A DNA stretch of 55,034 nucleotides from Deltaproteobacteria bacterium (GTDB lineage Bacteria; Desulfobacterota; Desulfobacteria; Desulfobacterales; G020354645). Positions within the stretch are counted from its first letter, which is position 1. Each line of letters opens with the position of its first letter. Shown here in pieces: positions 34,994 through 43,999 of this stretch. The stretch lies in the NCBI GenBank assembly GCA_020354645.1, contig CP070652.1:1618673-1673706 (forward strand). The letters run 5' to 3'. A program made the translations under genes and the position numbers. Below the pieces are notes generated by a model. It made no database searches. It was given only the letters and a program-made list of their open reading frames with translations, and was not told where the DNA came from.

Positions 34994-35701
34994 TCAAGGA
35001 AGGCTTCCTTTACGTTGCCTGTCAAATACTTTCAGCACGGCCTCCTGACCACGCAAAATATGAGCCCGTACCAACTTCTCGACACCCCCGGCATCCCGCT
35101 GTCGGATGGCAGCCAACATCTGTCTATGATCTCTATGACTGACCTCGGCCATATTTTCATCTTTCAAAATAATCTGTCTGAACCGGAAAATCTGATCCCT
35201 GAGAGCATTGATCATTTTGACCAATTTGGGACTTCGACTCAGGGTGTAGAGCAAATCATGAAATTCCGTGTTGATCTTGGGAAGGGAATCGAGCTTCCCC
35301 ATGCTTAGAAATTTTTGATATTCATCAACCTTCTTCTCTAACGGAATCAGATCTTTCTCCCGGTGCTTGATGGCGGCGAGTCTTGCGGCATAGCTTTCCA
35401 AAACACTTCGAATGCCGAAAGTTTCTTCAATATCTTCTCGGGTCAAGCCGATTACGGTTAAACCGCCTCGCGGCATCTTTTTGAGGAATCCTTCCCGCTC
35501 CAGTTTGTGGATGGCTTCCCGAACCGGTGTCCGGCTGATATCAAGCGCATTTGCAATGGCGCTTTCGACAAGCCTTTCACCCGACGGAATATCCCCTCTT
35601 ATGATGGCCTGTTTGAGATTATCAAAGACACATTGGCCCAGTGACTTTCTAGACGGCAGCTGCCGCAAAGGACGTGTGCTTTGATAAGCTTTACCCGTCA
35701 T
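34994..35701 (-). CDS. GntR/FadR-family (FCD) transcriptional regulator
   Basis: Regulator of about 235 residues. The N-terminal winged helix is marked by ESAIANALDISRTPVREAIHKLE. The C-terminal FCD ligand domain has metal-site-like residues in EFHDLLY, SHRDHRQ and VRAHI. Such proteins are usually repressors released by an acid or acyl-CoA. An in-frame ATG-like start at 35737 is possible, but AAGGA lies seven bases before the ATG at 35701. It is embedded in the acyl-CoA operon, and palindromes at 40409-40423 and 44012-44026 are candidate operators. Confidence 0.88.
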   Translation of the reverse strand: MTGKAYQSTRPLRQLPSRKSLGQCVFDNLKQAIIRGDIPSGERLVESAIANALDISRTPVREAIHKLEREGFLKKMPRGGLTVIGLTREDIEETFGIRSVLESYAARLAAIKHREKDLIPLEKKVDEYQKFLSMGKLDSLPKINTEFHDLLYTLSRSPKLVKMINALRDQIFRFRQIILKDENMAEVSHRDHRQMLAAIRQRDAGGVEKLVRAHILRGQEAVLKVFDRQRKGSLP

Positions 35702-35721
35702 GAGTAATCCTTCGGCCGTTT

Positions 35722-36855
35722 TTAGAGCCCAGCCCAACGGGCAATATTCGTTTGTAGGATTTCATGCGTCCCGCCGCCGTTTAATAAAAAACGGCTATCA
35801 CGGTAGTATCGTTGCGCATTGTATTCCATGGAATAGCCATAGGCACCGAATATCCGGGTGCACTCGTCTGCTGCGGTGCAGGCAGCTTCGGTGGCAAAAT
35901 ACTTCGCCATTGAGGCCTCTGTCATGCAGGGGATGCCTTGGTCAATCATGCGTGTGGCCCTGTAAGTCATAAGCCTGGAAGCCTCCAGCTGTGTTGCCAT
36001 ATTGGCAACTTTGGCCTGAATAAGCTGATATTTGCCGATCGGACGGCCGAAGGCTTCTCTTTCTTGAGCATAACGGATGGAATCGGCCAGAGCCGCCCGC
36101 TGCAACCCAATTGCCAAAGCGGCTGTCATGGACCGTATCTCTGCCAAAATGGTCATAAGATTGTCGAGGCCCTGGCCTTCTTGCCCCAAACGGTAATCTT
36201 CAGGTATGTGAACATTGCTGAAGGCTACTTCTGACATCTTGGTGGTCACAGTCCCGAGTGTCTCAAAAGGCTGGCTCACCGAAACCCCCGGAGTATCGCG
36301 GGGGATGAAAAAGAAGTTGAGTCCTCTGAATTTCTTGGCCGGATTTGTCTGGCATAAAACCGTGAAGAAATCGGCGATGGGACCGTTTGTCACCCAGGTT
36401 TTCAGACCATTTACCATATACCCGTCTTCTGTTTTTTTGGCCGATGTCGACACAGCTCCTAGATCGGAACCGGCTTCGGGTTCGGTCAGACAAAAACAGG
36501 AAAACTTTTCACCGCGCATAGCAGGGTAAAAATACGTTTGGCGCATTTGGTCGGTTCCGAAATGAAAAAGAAAATTAGTTCCCATGAGACACTGCATCGC
36601 CGTTATAGCTGCCACGCTCATCAGCCCTCGGGCCAGCTCTTCACAAATAATGCAGTAAAGCGTGGTGTTTCCTCCGGCACCGCCTTTCTCTTTGGGATAC
36701 CGAATTCCGAAGACGCCCATTTCTGCAATTTGTTTGAGAATCTCAATGGGAAACTCTTTTTTGTTATCAATCTCCTGGGCTCTGGGGATGATCTCTCTAT
36801 CCACAAATCGAGCGATGCTTTTTCGGATTAATTCTTCAGCATTGGCCCTGATCAT
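35722..36855 (-). CDS. Acyl-CoA dehydrogenase lacking the canonical catalytic Glu
   Basis: Flavoprotein of 377 residues with the full acyl-CoA dehydrogenase fold: CFCLTEPEAGSDLGA (FAD contact), GLKTWVTNG, EREAFGRPIGKYQ, and IFGAYGYSMEY near the C-terminus. In the usual IxEGTxEI motif this protein reads NGGGTHEI, so the standard catalytic glutamate is glycine. Isovaleryl-CoA dehydrogenases also lack it and use another Glu in helix G. Here the equivalent region reads LAEIR with a Glu one position off. GGAGGT precedes the ATG. Electrons should go to EtfAB encoded next to it. Confidence 0.88.
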   Translation of the reverse strand: MIRANAEELIRKSIARFVDREIIPRAQEIDNKKEFPIEILKQIAEMGVFGIRYPKEKGGAGGNTTLYCIICEELARGLMSVAAITAMQCLMGTNFLFHFGTDQMRQTYFYPAMRGEKFSCFCLTEPEAGSDLGAVSTSAKKTEDGYMVNGLKTWVTNGPIADFFTVLCQTNPAKKFRGLNFFFIPRDTPGVSVSQPFETLGTVTTKMSEVAFSNVHIPEDYRLGQEGQGLDNLMTILAEIRSMTAALAIGLQRAALADSIRYAQEREAFGRPIGKYQLIQAKVANMATQLEASRLMTYRATRMIDQGIPCMTEASMAKYFATEAACTAADECTRIFGAYGYSMEYNAQRYYRDSRFLLNGGGTHEILQTNIARWAGL

Positions 36856-36913
36856 TGATACCTCCGATCATGACTGTTTTTTTTCTTAGTAAGTGCTGAA
36901 CCAAAAATTAATT

Positions 36914-38113
36914 TTAAATCCCAAAGGTTTTTTCTTTGGCTTCTTTCAGTTGTCTGGTCATTTCGGGCACGACATCAAACAGATCCGCAACAATTCCCCA
37001 ATCCGCCACCTGAAAAATAGGCGCTCTAGAATCCGTGTTGATTGCGATGATATACCGGGAGTTCATCATGCCGGCCCTATGCTGTACGGCTCCGGATATG
37101 CCGCAGGCAATATATATTTCCGGTCGAACGGTCCGGCCGGTCTGTCCCACCTGATTTTCAGGCGGTATCCAACCTTCTTCAACAGTGACCCGGGTTCCGG
37201 CAACCTGGCCGTCCATAACCTCAGCCAGCTCCCGAAGGATATCAAAACCATTGGCGTCACCAACACCTCTTCCACCGGCAATAATGACATTGGCCTCGGA
37301 CAAATCAATGCCTTTCTTTTTCTCTTTTACAACCTTCAGAACTCTGGTTTTTATTTCATTTTCGAACAGCACGGCTTTATACTCGATCACATTCCCCTTT
37401 CCCGGCTTTTTATGCATTTCCATTACGCCCGGGCGCACGGTGGCCATTTGGGGACGGGAATAACGGTTGGCAATAGTGGCCATGACATTGCCGCCAAAGG
37501 CAGGTCTGATCTGAAGCAGGATACCTTCCTTCGAGTCAATGGACAGTTCGGTACAGTCGGCCGTCAAACCAACGGCAATGCGCCGCGAAACCCGGGGGGC
37601 CAGATCCCTGCCGATATGCGTGGCGCCCAACAGGAATATATTCGGTTGGTATTGATTCACCAGCTCCTCGATCAATTTGGTATAGGCGTTGGAACGATAG
37701 TGTTTCAGAGCTTCATGATCCATACAATATACGGTGTCTGCGCCATATTCAACGAGCGTTGCGGTGAGATCCGAAATCTGATGCCCCAGCAGGACGGCCG
37801 AAACCTCCTGACCAAGCTCACCAGCCAACTCCTGTGCCTTGCCGAGAAGTTCCAGCGAAACCCGGGTCAATTTACCGCCCCGTTGCTCCGCAAAAACCCA
37901 TACTCCTTTTCTGTCGCTGAAATCAGGGATCTGCCGGGGCTTGAAATCGGTTAGCACAGCCGCTTTCGGGCATACCTCCAGACAGGCCCCACAAGACGTG
38001 CACCGTTCCAATATATAAGCTGAACCCCCTTTTAATTCTATGGCACCATAAGGGCATGCTTTGATACAAAGTTTGCACGCGTCACACAGATCTGTTTCAA
38101 CCCAAACGGTCAT
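36914..38113 (-). CDS. etfA: Electron transfer flavoprotein alpha subunit with ferredoxin head
   Basis: EtfA of 399 residues with an added N-terminal 2x[4Fe-4S] domain (CDACKLCIKACPYGA and CTSCGACLEVCP, about 10-50). The flavin domain carries VIIAGGRGVGD, PPENQVGQTGRTVRPEIY and GISGAVQHRAGM. This extended form is common in anaerobes. It takes electrons from acyl-CoA dehydrogenase toward the quinone pool or a ferredoxin-linked partner. GGGAGGAA precedes the ATG. It lies between etfB (160 bases upstream, with a repeat in the gap) and the dehydrogenase. Confidence 0.93.
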   Translation of the reverse strand: MTVWVETDLCDACKLCIKACPYGAIELKGGSAYILERCTSCGACLEVCPKAAVLTDFKPRQIPDFSDRKGVWVFAEQRGGKLTRVSLELLGKAQELAGELGQEVSAVLLGHQISDLTATLVEYGADTVYCMDHEALKHYRSNAYTKLIEELVNQYQPNIFLLGATHIGRDLAPRVSRRIAVGLTADCTELSIDSKEGILLQIRPAFGGNVMATIANRYSRPQMATVRPGVMEMHKKPGKGNVIEYKAVLFENEIKTRVLKVVKEKKKGIDLSEANVIIAGGRGVGDANGFDILRELAEVMDGQVAGTRVTVEEGWIPPENQVGQTGRTVRPEIYIACGISGAVQHRAGMMNSRYIIAINTDSRAPIFQVADWGIVADLFDVVPEMTRQLKEAKEKTFGI

Positions 38114-38174
38114 TATTCCTCCCAGTTAGAAGTAGAAACGCAGAAAACACGCCATAAAAATTCTGCTCTGATTT

Positions 38175-38249
38175 AACCACGGATTACACTGATTGCACGG
38201 ATATCTTTTGACAAGTCCTGATCCGTGTCATCCGTGTTATCCGGGGTTT
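38175..38249. repeat. CACGGAT hairpin repeat, copy 2
   Basis: A second copy of the 34471-34534 type. The left arm (38175-38203) carries CACGGAT-type units, and the right arm (38221-38248) carries ATCCGTGTCATCCGTG. It lies between etfB and etfA. Both copies sit in gaps of the same operon. Confidence 0.6.
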
Positions 38250-38273
38250 ATTGCCCTATTTCACAATTGCTTT

Positions 38274-39110
38274 TCATGAAGCTTCCAGTCGACAGGCCGC
38301 CGCGACTGCCTTGCATGCCGTAGACCCCTCACTTCGACCCAGTTTTTGAATCAATTCTCGAACCACAGCTTTGGTATCGCCTTCTATTATTTCACCCTGC
38401 CGTTTGAACTTGGGTACATAGGTCTTGATAACATGGGTCAGCGAGCCTGCCAGCCCTACCTCATGAACCGTCACTCCGATATCGGCCGCATTCCAGGTTT
38501 TAATGGATGCGTCTTCATGGCAGGCAGCAATCATTTTGCCGACATCCGGATAGCGTGGCTTGTTAATTTCACTGATAACCGTCAACAGAGCCGGCAACTC
38601 ACTCTCAACCATCTCGTAGCCGTCTTCCAGGCGTCGTTTTACAATGACACTTTTTTCATCGATGTTATCGATCTCTGCCACATAGGTAACCTGGGGAACA
38701 TGAAGATAATCCGCGACCTGGGGCCCTATCTGTGCGGTATCCCCATCTATTGCCTGCCGACCGCAGATGATTAAATCGAACTTTCCGATTTGCTGAATGG
38801 CTTTGCCGAGGGTGGAAGAAGTCGCCCAGGTATCCGCTCCGGCAAAAGCCGTGTCAGATAGGAGAATGCCCTGATCCACGCCCATGCCGATGGCCTCGGT
38901 CAATACTTCAATAGCCTGGGGAGGCCCCATGGATACTACCGTAACATGGCCCTTGGTTGCCTCTTTCAGCTGGACAGCGGCCTCGAGGGCATGCCGATCA
39001 TCGGGATTCAAAATACTCTCCAGGCCTTCACGGATGAGGCTGCCCGTTTTTTCATCCAGTTTGACGTCGGTCGTATTGGGTACCTGCTTAACTAAGACAA
39101 TAATATCCAT
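38274..39110 (-). CDS. etfB: Electron transfer flavoprotein beta subunit
   Basis: EtfB of 278 residues with IIVLVKQVPNTTDVKLD at the N-terminus and the ICGRQAIDGDTAQIGPQVA nucleotide-binding segment. It forms a heterodimer with EtfA. Its ATG follows the CoA-transferase stop with no gap, so translation is coupled and the ribosome binding site (GGGG) lies inside the previous gene. Confidence 0.93.
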   Translation of the reverse strand: MDIIVLVKQVPNTTDVKLDEKTGSLIREGLESILNPDDRHALEAAVQLKEATKGHVTVVSMGPPQAIEVLTEAIGMGVDQGILLSDTAFAGADTWATSSTLGKAIQQIGKFDLIICGRQAIDGDTAQIGPQVADYLHVPQVTYVAEIDNIDEKSVIVKRRLEDGYEMVESELPALLTVISEINKPRYPDVGKMIAACHEDASIKTWNAADIGVTVHEVGLAGSLTHVIKTYVPKFKRQGEIIEGDTKAVVRELIQKLGRSEGSTACKAVAAACRLEAS

Positions 39111-40301
39111 TCAAATTACCCCTTTTTCTTTCAATCGTTTTAATTCATCATCGGAGTAACCCAATTGCTGACGATATATCTCCTGATTGTGCTCACCAAA
39201 CCGCGGCGGAAAGGAAAGTCGGCAGTTGACCGCCTCAAGAAAGGGAGTCATATTGGGCGGAGGTGCCAGTGTAATCCGGGTGCCACTGACCGGGTCCTGC
39301 GCATGCAAAAGCCGCCTTTGCAACAGTGGATCCTCAATCACTTCCGATGTCGCCTTAATTTTGCTGACCGGAACCGTTATGGAAGTAAAAAGCGCGATAA
39401 TTTCTTCGGATGTGTGCTGTGCGGTAATTTCATTAATGGCACGGTTCAGATTATCTACGTCCTCGATCCGACCTGCATTTTTCTCATATTGGGGTTTATC
39501 CAAATGCTTAAACTGTTCTTGAGAAACCATGGATTTCCACTGCCGGTCGTTCCCGACCGCCAAATACACGAATCCATTGCTGGTTCTATAAACGGATACC
39601 GGGCAAAAAAATTCATGGGTGTTGCCCCGGCGGGTGATATTTTTGCCGAAGCTGGCGGTCAAGGTAATCGGTACGGTCAGCCAGGATACCGAGGATTCAA
39701 ACATCGACATATTGATGCAGGTTCCCTCCCCGGTTAACTCCCGCATAAAAAGCGCTTTCATCAAAAGACCGTAAGCATGTTCACTGGTGCCCATGTCCGG
39801 CAGCGGTATACCGATCACCTGGGGGTCGCCGTCGATTTCTCCGGTCAAATCCATCAAACCTGATCGCGCCTGCAAGATAGGATCATAAGCGGCTTCATTA
39901 CTGTTTGGCCCGAAACCGGTGACTCCCAGCCAGATGATATCCGATTTGAGCGACTTTAAGGTTCCATAATCTATACCCAGTTTTTGATAATTTTTAGGCA
40001 GTTGATTGGTTATAAAAATATCTATCTTAAGGGTTTCAATGACTGACTTGAAAATTTCTTGCCCGTCAGGATCCGCAAGGTTCAACGTTAATGCTTTTTT
40101 ACCGGCATTTATACACAGAAAATAAGCATTCATGCGTTCCTCACCGAGGACGTTCTCCCCGACGAGCCGATTTGGATCACCATAGATCGGATGCTCTAAG
40201 CGGATGACATTCATGCCGTCCTGGGCCAGCCTGAACGTCAAATACGGTACGACAGTTGCCTGTTCAAGGGATAAAACGGTAAGATTTTTGAATTGATCCA
40301 T
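39111..40301 (-). CDS. Family III CoA transferase (CaiB/BaiF)
   Basis: CoA transferase of 396 residues. It has the N-terminal VLSLEQATVVPYLTFRLAQDG strand, GVTGFGPNS, and PLPDMGTSEHA, whose aspartate is the likely acyl-anhydride nucleophile. It moves CoA between acids in the cytoplasm, giving an alternative activation route to the PaaK-type ligase. It is the first gene after a promoter at 40409-40438, ahead of etfB, etfA and the dehydrogenase. Confidence 0.9.
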   Translation of the reverse strand: MDQFKNLTVLSLEQATVVPYLTFRLAQDGMNVIRLEHPIYGDPNRLVGENVLGEERMNAYFLCINAGKKALTLNLADPDGQEIFKSVIETLKIDIFITNQLPKNYQKLGIDYGTLKSLKSDIIWLGVTGFGPNSNEAAYDPILQARSGLMDLTGEIDGDPQVIGIPLPDMGTSEHAYGLLMKALFMRELTGEGTCINMSMFESSVSWLTVPITLTASFGKNITRRGNTHEFFCPVSVYRTSNGFVYLAVGNDRQWKSMVSQEQFKHLDKPQYEKNAGRIEDVDNLNRAINEITAQHTSEEIIALFTSITVPVSKIKATSEVIEDPLLQRRLLHAQDPVSGTRITLAPPPNMTPFLEAVNCRLSFPPRFGEHNQEIYRQQLGYSDDELKRLKEKGVI

Positions 40302-40408
40302 AGAGGTTCTCCATAGGGTTGGGAATTCGGTTGATCGGTAATTGAAAGAGCGATTTCTTGCAGTGGTCGGTTTAAAAACGAAGATCGCTTATAATCCACT
40401 CAAAATTG

Positions 40409-40438
40409 TGTATACTGTATACAAAAGAAGCCTGTCAA
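40409..40438 (-). promoter_or_regulatory. Promoter and candidate GntR operator of the CoA-transferase operon
   Basis: On the reverse strand: TTGACA (40438-40433), an 18-bp spacer, and TATACA (40414-40409). The 15-bp palindrome TGTATACTGTATACA (40409-40423) covers the -10 region, as a repressor site would. Thirteen of its 15 bases recur upstream of the gene at 44149. The gap 40302-40754 holds no other clear feature. Confidence 0.6.
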
Positions 40439-40754
40439 GTCAGAAACTCCTTTATGAATCAGCAGCTTTACATCCAACTGCAAGAAAATTCAAAGATACA
40501 CCGAGCATTCCCTGCTTACCCGCCAACCGCTTATCTAAGACAGCTTCGTTGCCCAGCAAGAGTTTCCGCATTGAATGTCGAATCCTCCATCCGATTTGGT
40601 CTATTTATTAAAAGAAGATGTGTTTTGTGTTTGGTGTTTGGAAATTACGAGGGCCAAACACAAAATACGAAACATTAATAACTGTTCCCCGGATGGCTTT
40701 TGGTGAGTATTGAAAAAGTCTTGCTTCAAAACGCACAAAACCCATTTTAAGGAA

Positions 40755-41702
40755 CTAAGGCGCATTCACCGCATTAACAATTTTGCCGGTTTTAAGATAA
40801 TCGACGATTTGCCGGGCCACCTCAACCGCAACGTTGATTTGGGCTTCTACTGTGGAGGCGCCCAGATGTGGCGTGCAGATGAACCGGTCGTGTTCGAAAA
40901 GCTTGCTAGCGCCCGGCGGCTCGGTCTCGAAAACATCCAGGGCTGCACCGGCCACCTTTCCGGACTTTAAGGCATCATCTAAATCATTCTCATCGACAAT
41001 CCCCCCCCGGGAGCAGTTAATAATCATCACGCCGTCTTTCATCTGATCAAAGGCCGCTTTGTTGAGAAGACCCATGGTTGCTTTGATCTTGGGAACATGC
41101 ACCGTGATATAATCCGACCGCCGGTAAAGCTCTCCCAAGGAAACCGGCTCAAAGCCTTCTTTGCTGATTTGTTCATCTGTTATCAGCGGATCATGAACAA
41201 GCACCCGCATTTTCAAACCCCGCGCCCGATCTGCCACGACCGACCCGATCTTTCCGAAACCGATCACCCCCAGGTATTTGTTGTAAACTTCTCTGCCCCT
41301 CAGATATTTCTTTTCCCAGCGTCCGGCCTTTAACGATGACGTTCCCAAAGGGATATTGCGCGTCAAGGCCATCATCATGGCAATGGCGTGCTCGGCTGTT
41401 GTGATCACATTACCGGTGGGCGTATTCATCACGACCACGCCGCGCTTAGTAGCAGCCGGAATATCCACGTTGTCCAGTCCGATACCGGCTCGACCGACCA
41501 CCTTCAATTTATTCGTCGCATCTAAAAGATCTTGGGTAACTTTGGTGGCACTTCGGATAACGAGGGCGTCATAATCACCAATGATGCTCTTAAGCGCTTC
41601 AGGGGATAAACCGGTTTTAACATCCACCTCAATGCCCTCGGTTTCTTGAAAAATTTTTATGCCGAATTCACTCAAATCGTCACTAACCAATACTTTCTTC
41701 AT
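40755..41702 (-). CDS. D-2-hydroxyacid dehydrogenase, short SerA-like form
   Basis: NAD-dependent dehydrogenase of 315 residues. It has VVGRAGIGLDNVD, the Rossmann loop GVIGFGKIGS, and catalytic segments NCSRGGIVDE and TPHLGAST (Arg, Glu, His triad). It resembles 3-phosphoglycerate dehydrogenase but stops at NAVNAP, exactly where long SerA proteins continue into their regulatory ASB and ACT domains. A short SerA or another 2-hydroxyacid dehydrogenase is possible. AAGGGGG precedes the ATG. Confidence 0.85.
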   Translation of the reverse strand: MKKVLVSDDLSEFGIKIFQETEGIEVDVKTGLSPEALKSIIGDYDALVIRSATKVTQDLLDATNKLKVVGRAGIGLDNVDIPAATKRGVVVMNTPTGNVITTAEHAIAMMMALTRNIPLGTSSLKAGRWEKKYLRGREVYNKYLGVIGFGKIGSVVADRARGLKMRVLVHDPLITDEQISKEGFEPVSLGELYRRSDYITVHVPKIKATMGLLNKAAFDQMKDGVMIINCSRGGIVDENDLDDALKSGKVAGAALDVFETEPPGASKLFEHDRFICTPHLGASTVEAQINVAVEVARQIVDYLKTGKIVNAVNAP

Positions 41703-42001
41703 CTTTCCCCCTTATAATGAAATTAGAGAACAATGATCATATAAAAAATTATTGGGATTCTAATCTGACTGGAGATAGTGAGACTCTTCGCAGTCCAACC
41801 GCAACGGAACGGGACTTTCCGGTGCAAGCGAATAAAGGTGCGTGTTATCACAAGTATACTTTTGACCGGTGGGCGCTAAACGTAAAATGGATGAGTCTCG
41901 CGGCAAGTATTATCGGCCAAACAGCATTCTAGAAAATTCAATGCCCTATGGGCCGGATAACACTCACCGAAAGACCTGAAGTGTTTTTCAAACTTAAGTT
42001 T
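41703..42001. other. 299-base gap without a convincing gene
   Basis: A forward ORF of 71 codons (41717-41932) begins KNYWDSNLTGD-like, faintly recalling a methyltransferase N-terminus, but lacks a ribosome binding site and ends abruptly. At best it is a remnant. Confidence 0.3.
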
Positions 42002-42268
42002 TTAGCTCTGACATCCTGTTCTCTGCTTTGCCTTTTCCATCGTTGCCACAAGACTCTCAAGTTTCGGTTTCGGAGGGACAAATGCTTTATCGAGTTCTTC
42101 CTTTGAAAAATGTTCAGACAGATACTTATTGATATCTATCTGCATTTGCCAACATCCGGCTACAAATCTGCAGGGGAGCATATTATTCTCCGAACGGCAA
42201 AGTTTAAAATTGACATATCCGCCAATTCTGGGGCATCGAATCATTTTACTGTCATACTGCTCTATCAA
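42002..42268 (-). CDS. Small cysteine-rich protein
   Basis: Protein of about 88 residues with four cysteines in its first half (IRCPRIGG, KLCRSE, LPCRF, AGCW), which suggests a zinc- or iron-sulfur-binding knuckle, followed by a charged helical tail. I have no family name. The 93-codon frame starts ATG at 42283, but that ATG has no ribosome binding site, while GGAGG inside it lies eight bases before an in-frame TTG at 42268. Either start is possible. It follows the TrpB2-like gene and a stable hairpin. Confidence 0.6.
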   Translation of the reverse strand: MIEQYDSKMIRCPRIGGYVNFKLCRSENNMLPCRFVAGCWQMQIDINKYLSEHFSKEELDKAFVPPKPKLESLVATMEKAKQRTGCQS

Positions 42269-42293
42269 GGTTTTTTCCTCCATTATTCAGATA

Positions 42294-42337
42294 GCTTCCC
42301 TTAACCCCGCCTTAAAAGGCGGGGCTTGCAGGGAAGC
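42294..42337. repeat. Two-tier hairpin between trpB2-like gene and small protein
   Basis: Inner stem CCCCGCCTT/AAGGCGGGG (42305-42324) with a two-base tip, and outer pair GCTTCCCT/AGGGAAGC (42294-42301 with 42330-42337). It has no T-run, so it is not a classic terminator. It could act as an attenuator or mRNA stabiliser for the upstream gene. Confidence 0.5.
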
Positions 42338-42344
42338 GAACCGG

Positions 42345-43709
42345 TCAAGCGGGAATTTCAGGCAATTCGGTCTGGGCCTTCTTGATATCTTCTTCAGGAA
42401 GAACATGATCTTGAAGTTTTCCCGACAAGTAAGCATCATAGGCAGCCAGGTCGAAATGTCCGTGTCCGCTGTGAGCGATCAGGATTGTTTTTGCCTCACC
42501 GGATTCTTTGCACTTGAGGGCTTCATCAATGGCTACCTTCAGATCATGGCATGGCTCCGGGCCGGTGATAACCCCCTCGGTGCGAGCAAACTTTACACCG
42601 GCCTCAAAGACAGCAGTTTGAGGCGCGGATACGGCTTCAACCAGGCCCAATTTAAGAAGGTGACTTATGATTGGGGCCATTCCATGATAGCGCAAGCCTC
42701 CGGCATGAATTGGCGGCGGGATAAAAGTATGGCCCAGGGTATGCATCCTGGCTATGGGAGCCATTCCGGCTGTATCACCAAAATCATAGGCATAGATGCC
42801 CCGGGTCATAGTCGGACAGCTATCGGGCTCAACACAGACAACCCGTAAATCAGGTTTATCTCCACTAATTTTATCCCTGATCCAAGGCAAGAATTGCCCG
42901 GCGAAGTTTGAACCACCGCCGACACAGCCGACGATAATATCCGGGTAAGCATCGGCCATCTCCATCTGTTTGCGGGTTTCTTCCCCAATAATGGTCTGAT
43001 GCATCAGGACGTGGTTAAGCACACTGCCCAGAGAATAGTGGGTATCATCCCGTGTAAAGGCATCCTCTACGGCCTCGCTGATCGCCAGCCCCAGACTGCC
43101 GGGACAATCGGGCCACTTTTCCAGCATGGCCTGACCGGCTTTGGTATCCTGGCTGGGGCTGGGGACACAATTGGCCCCCCAGGTCTCCATCAGGATACGC
43201 CGGTAAGGTTTCTGATCATAACTAATCCGGACCATATAGACCTTCAGTTCGATATCGAAGAATGCGCAGCCCATCGCCAGAGCACTGCCCCACTGCCCGG
43301 CGCCGGTCTCGGTAGTCATCCGCTTAATGCCTTCTTTCTTATTATAGTACGCCTGAGCTATTGCCGTATTGGGCTTATGGCTGCCTGCCTGGCTGGTTCC
43401 TTCATATTTATAGAAAATCTTGGCGGGTGTATCCAGAGCTTTTTCCAGTCGATAGGCGCGATGCAACACGGTGGGTCTATAGGTGCGGTAGACATCCTGA
43501 ACCTCTTCAGGGATTTCAATCCAGCGCTCGGTGCTCACCTCCTGCATAATAAGCGCCATCGGAAATAAGGGGGCCAGGTCATCCGGGCCCATGGGTTTTT
43601 TCGTCATCGGATGCAGATATGGTGCAAGCGGCTCTGGCAAATCCGCCTGGATGTTATACCATTGGGTGGGCATATCCTTTTGTTCAAGAAAATACATAGC
43701 TTGTTGCAT
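42345..43709 (-). CDS. TrpB2-like PLP-dependent enzyme
   Basis: Tryptophan synthase beta-like protein of 454 residues, in the TrpB2 branch. Motifs: SQAGSHKPN with the PLP lysine, TETGAGQWGSALA with the catalytic-site Glu region, GCVGGGSNFAG for phosphate binding, and HSGHGHFDL at the end. No trpA is adjacent. TrpB2 proteins act on indole or serine, and some act in other pathways. AAAGGAGGAAG gives a strong start. The gene leads a short operon with the cysteine-rich protein and possibly the SerA-like gene. Confidence 0.88.
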   Translation of the reverse strand: MQQAMYFLEQKDMPTQWYNIQADLPEPLAPYLHPMTKKPMGPDDLAPLFPMALIMQEVSTERWIEIPEEVQDVYRTYRPTVLHRAYRLEKALDTPAKIFYKYEGTSQAGSHKPNTAIAQAYYNKKEGIKRMTTETGAGQWGSALAMGCAFFDIELKVYMVRISYDQKPYRRILMETWGANCVPSPSQDTKAGQAMLEKWPDCPGSLGLAISEAVEDAFTRDDTHYSLGSVLNHVLMHQTIIGEETRKQMEMADAYPDIIVGCVGGGSNFAGQFLPWIRDKISGDKPDLRVVCVEPDSCPTMTRGIYAYDFGDTAGMAPIARMHTLGHTFIPPPIHAGGLRYHGMAPIISHLLKLGLVEAVSAPQTAVFEAGVKFARTEGVITGPEPCHDLKVAIDEALKCKESGEAKTILIAHSGHGHFDLAAYDAYLSGKLQDHVLPEEDIKKAQTELPEIPA

Positions 43710-43999
43710 TTTAACTTCCTCCTTTGCCTTAGATCGGTTAACATTTCCGTCCGTAACGATTTTTACAACGGATCGCCTTCAGTCTGTCGCACAGTTACAA
43801 TATCACTTGCTCACCACTTTCAACCTTTGCCGGTTTTTGATGCGGAGTCAGTAGGACTTTTTTCCTCGGTGATCTTCTCCTTACAGTTTGTATGGGGGTC
43901 GATAATCACTACAACATCACCAAATCTTGGGGGACAAAATTGTCTGTGAGTTGTAGCCGTGGGCCCTTAATATGGCTTTGAATGGAATCAGCTTTTGGC

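Noticed and set aside
36893..37954. Long forward ORF (353 codons)
   Set aside because: Antisense to etfA, whose motifs are unmistakable. Its translation shows no domain.
34471..38249. CRISPR array
   Set aside because: The repeats are short, few, inverted and without regular spacers.
41717..41932. 71-codon forward ORF as a gene
   Set aside because: No ribosome binding site and no domain. Its start overlaps the SD region of the divergent dehydrogenase.
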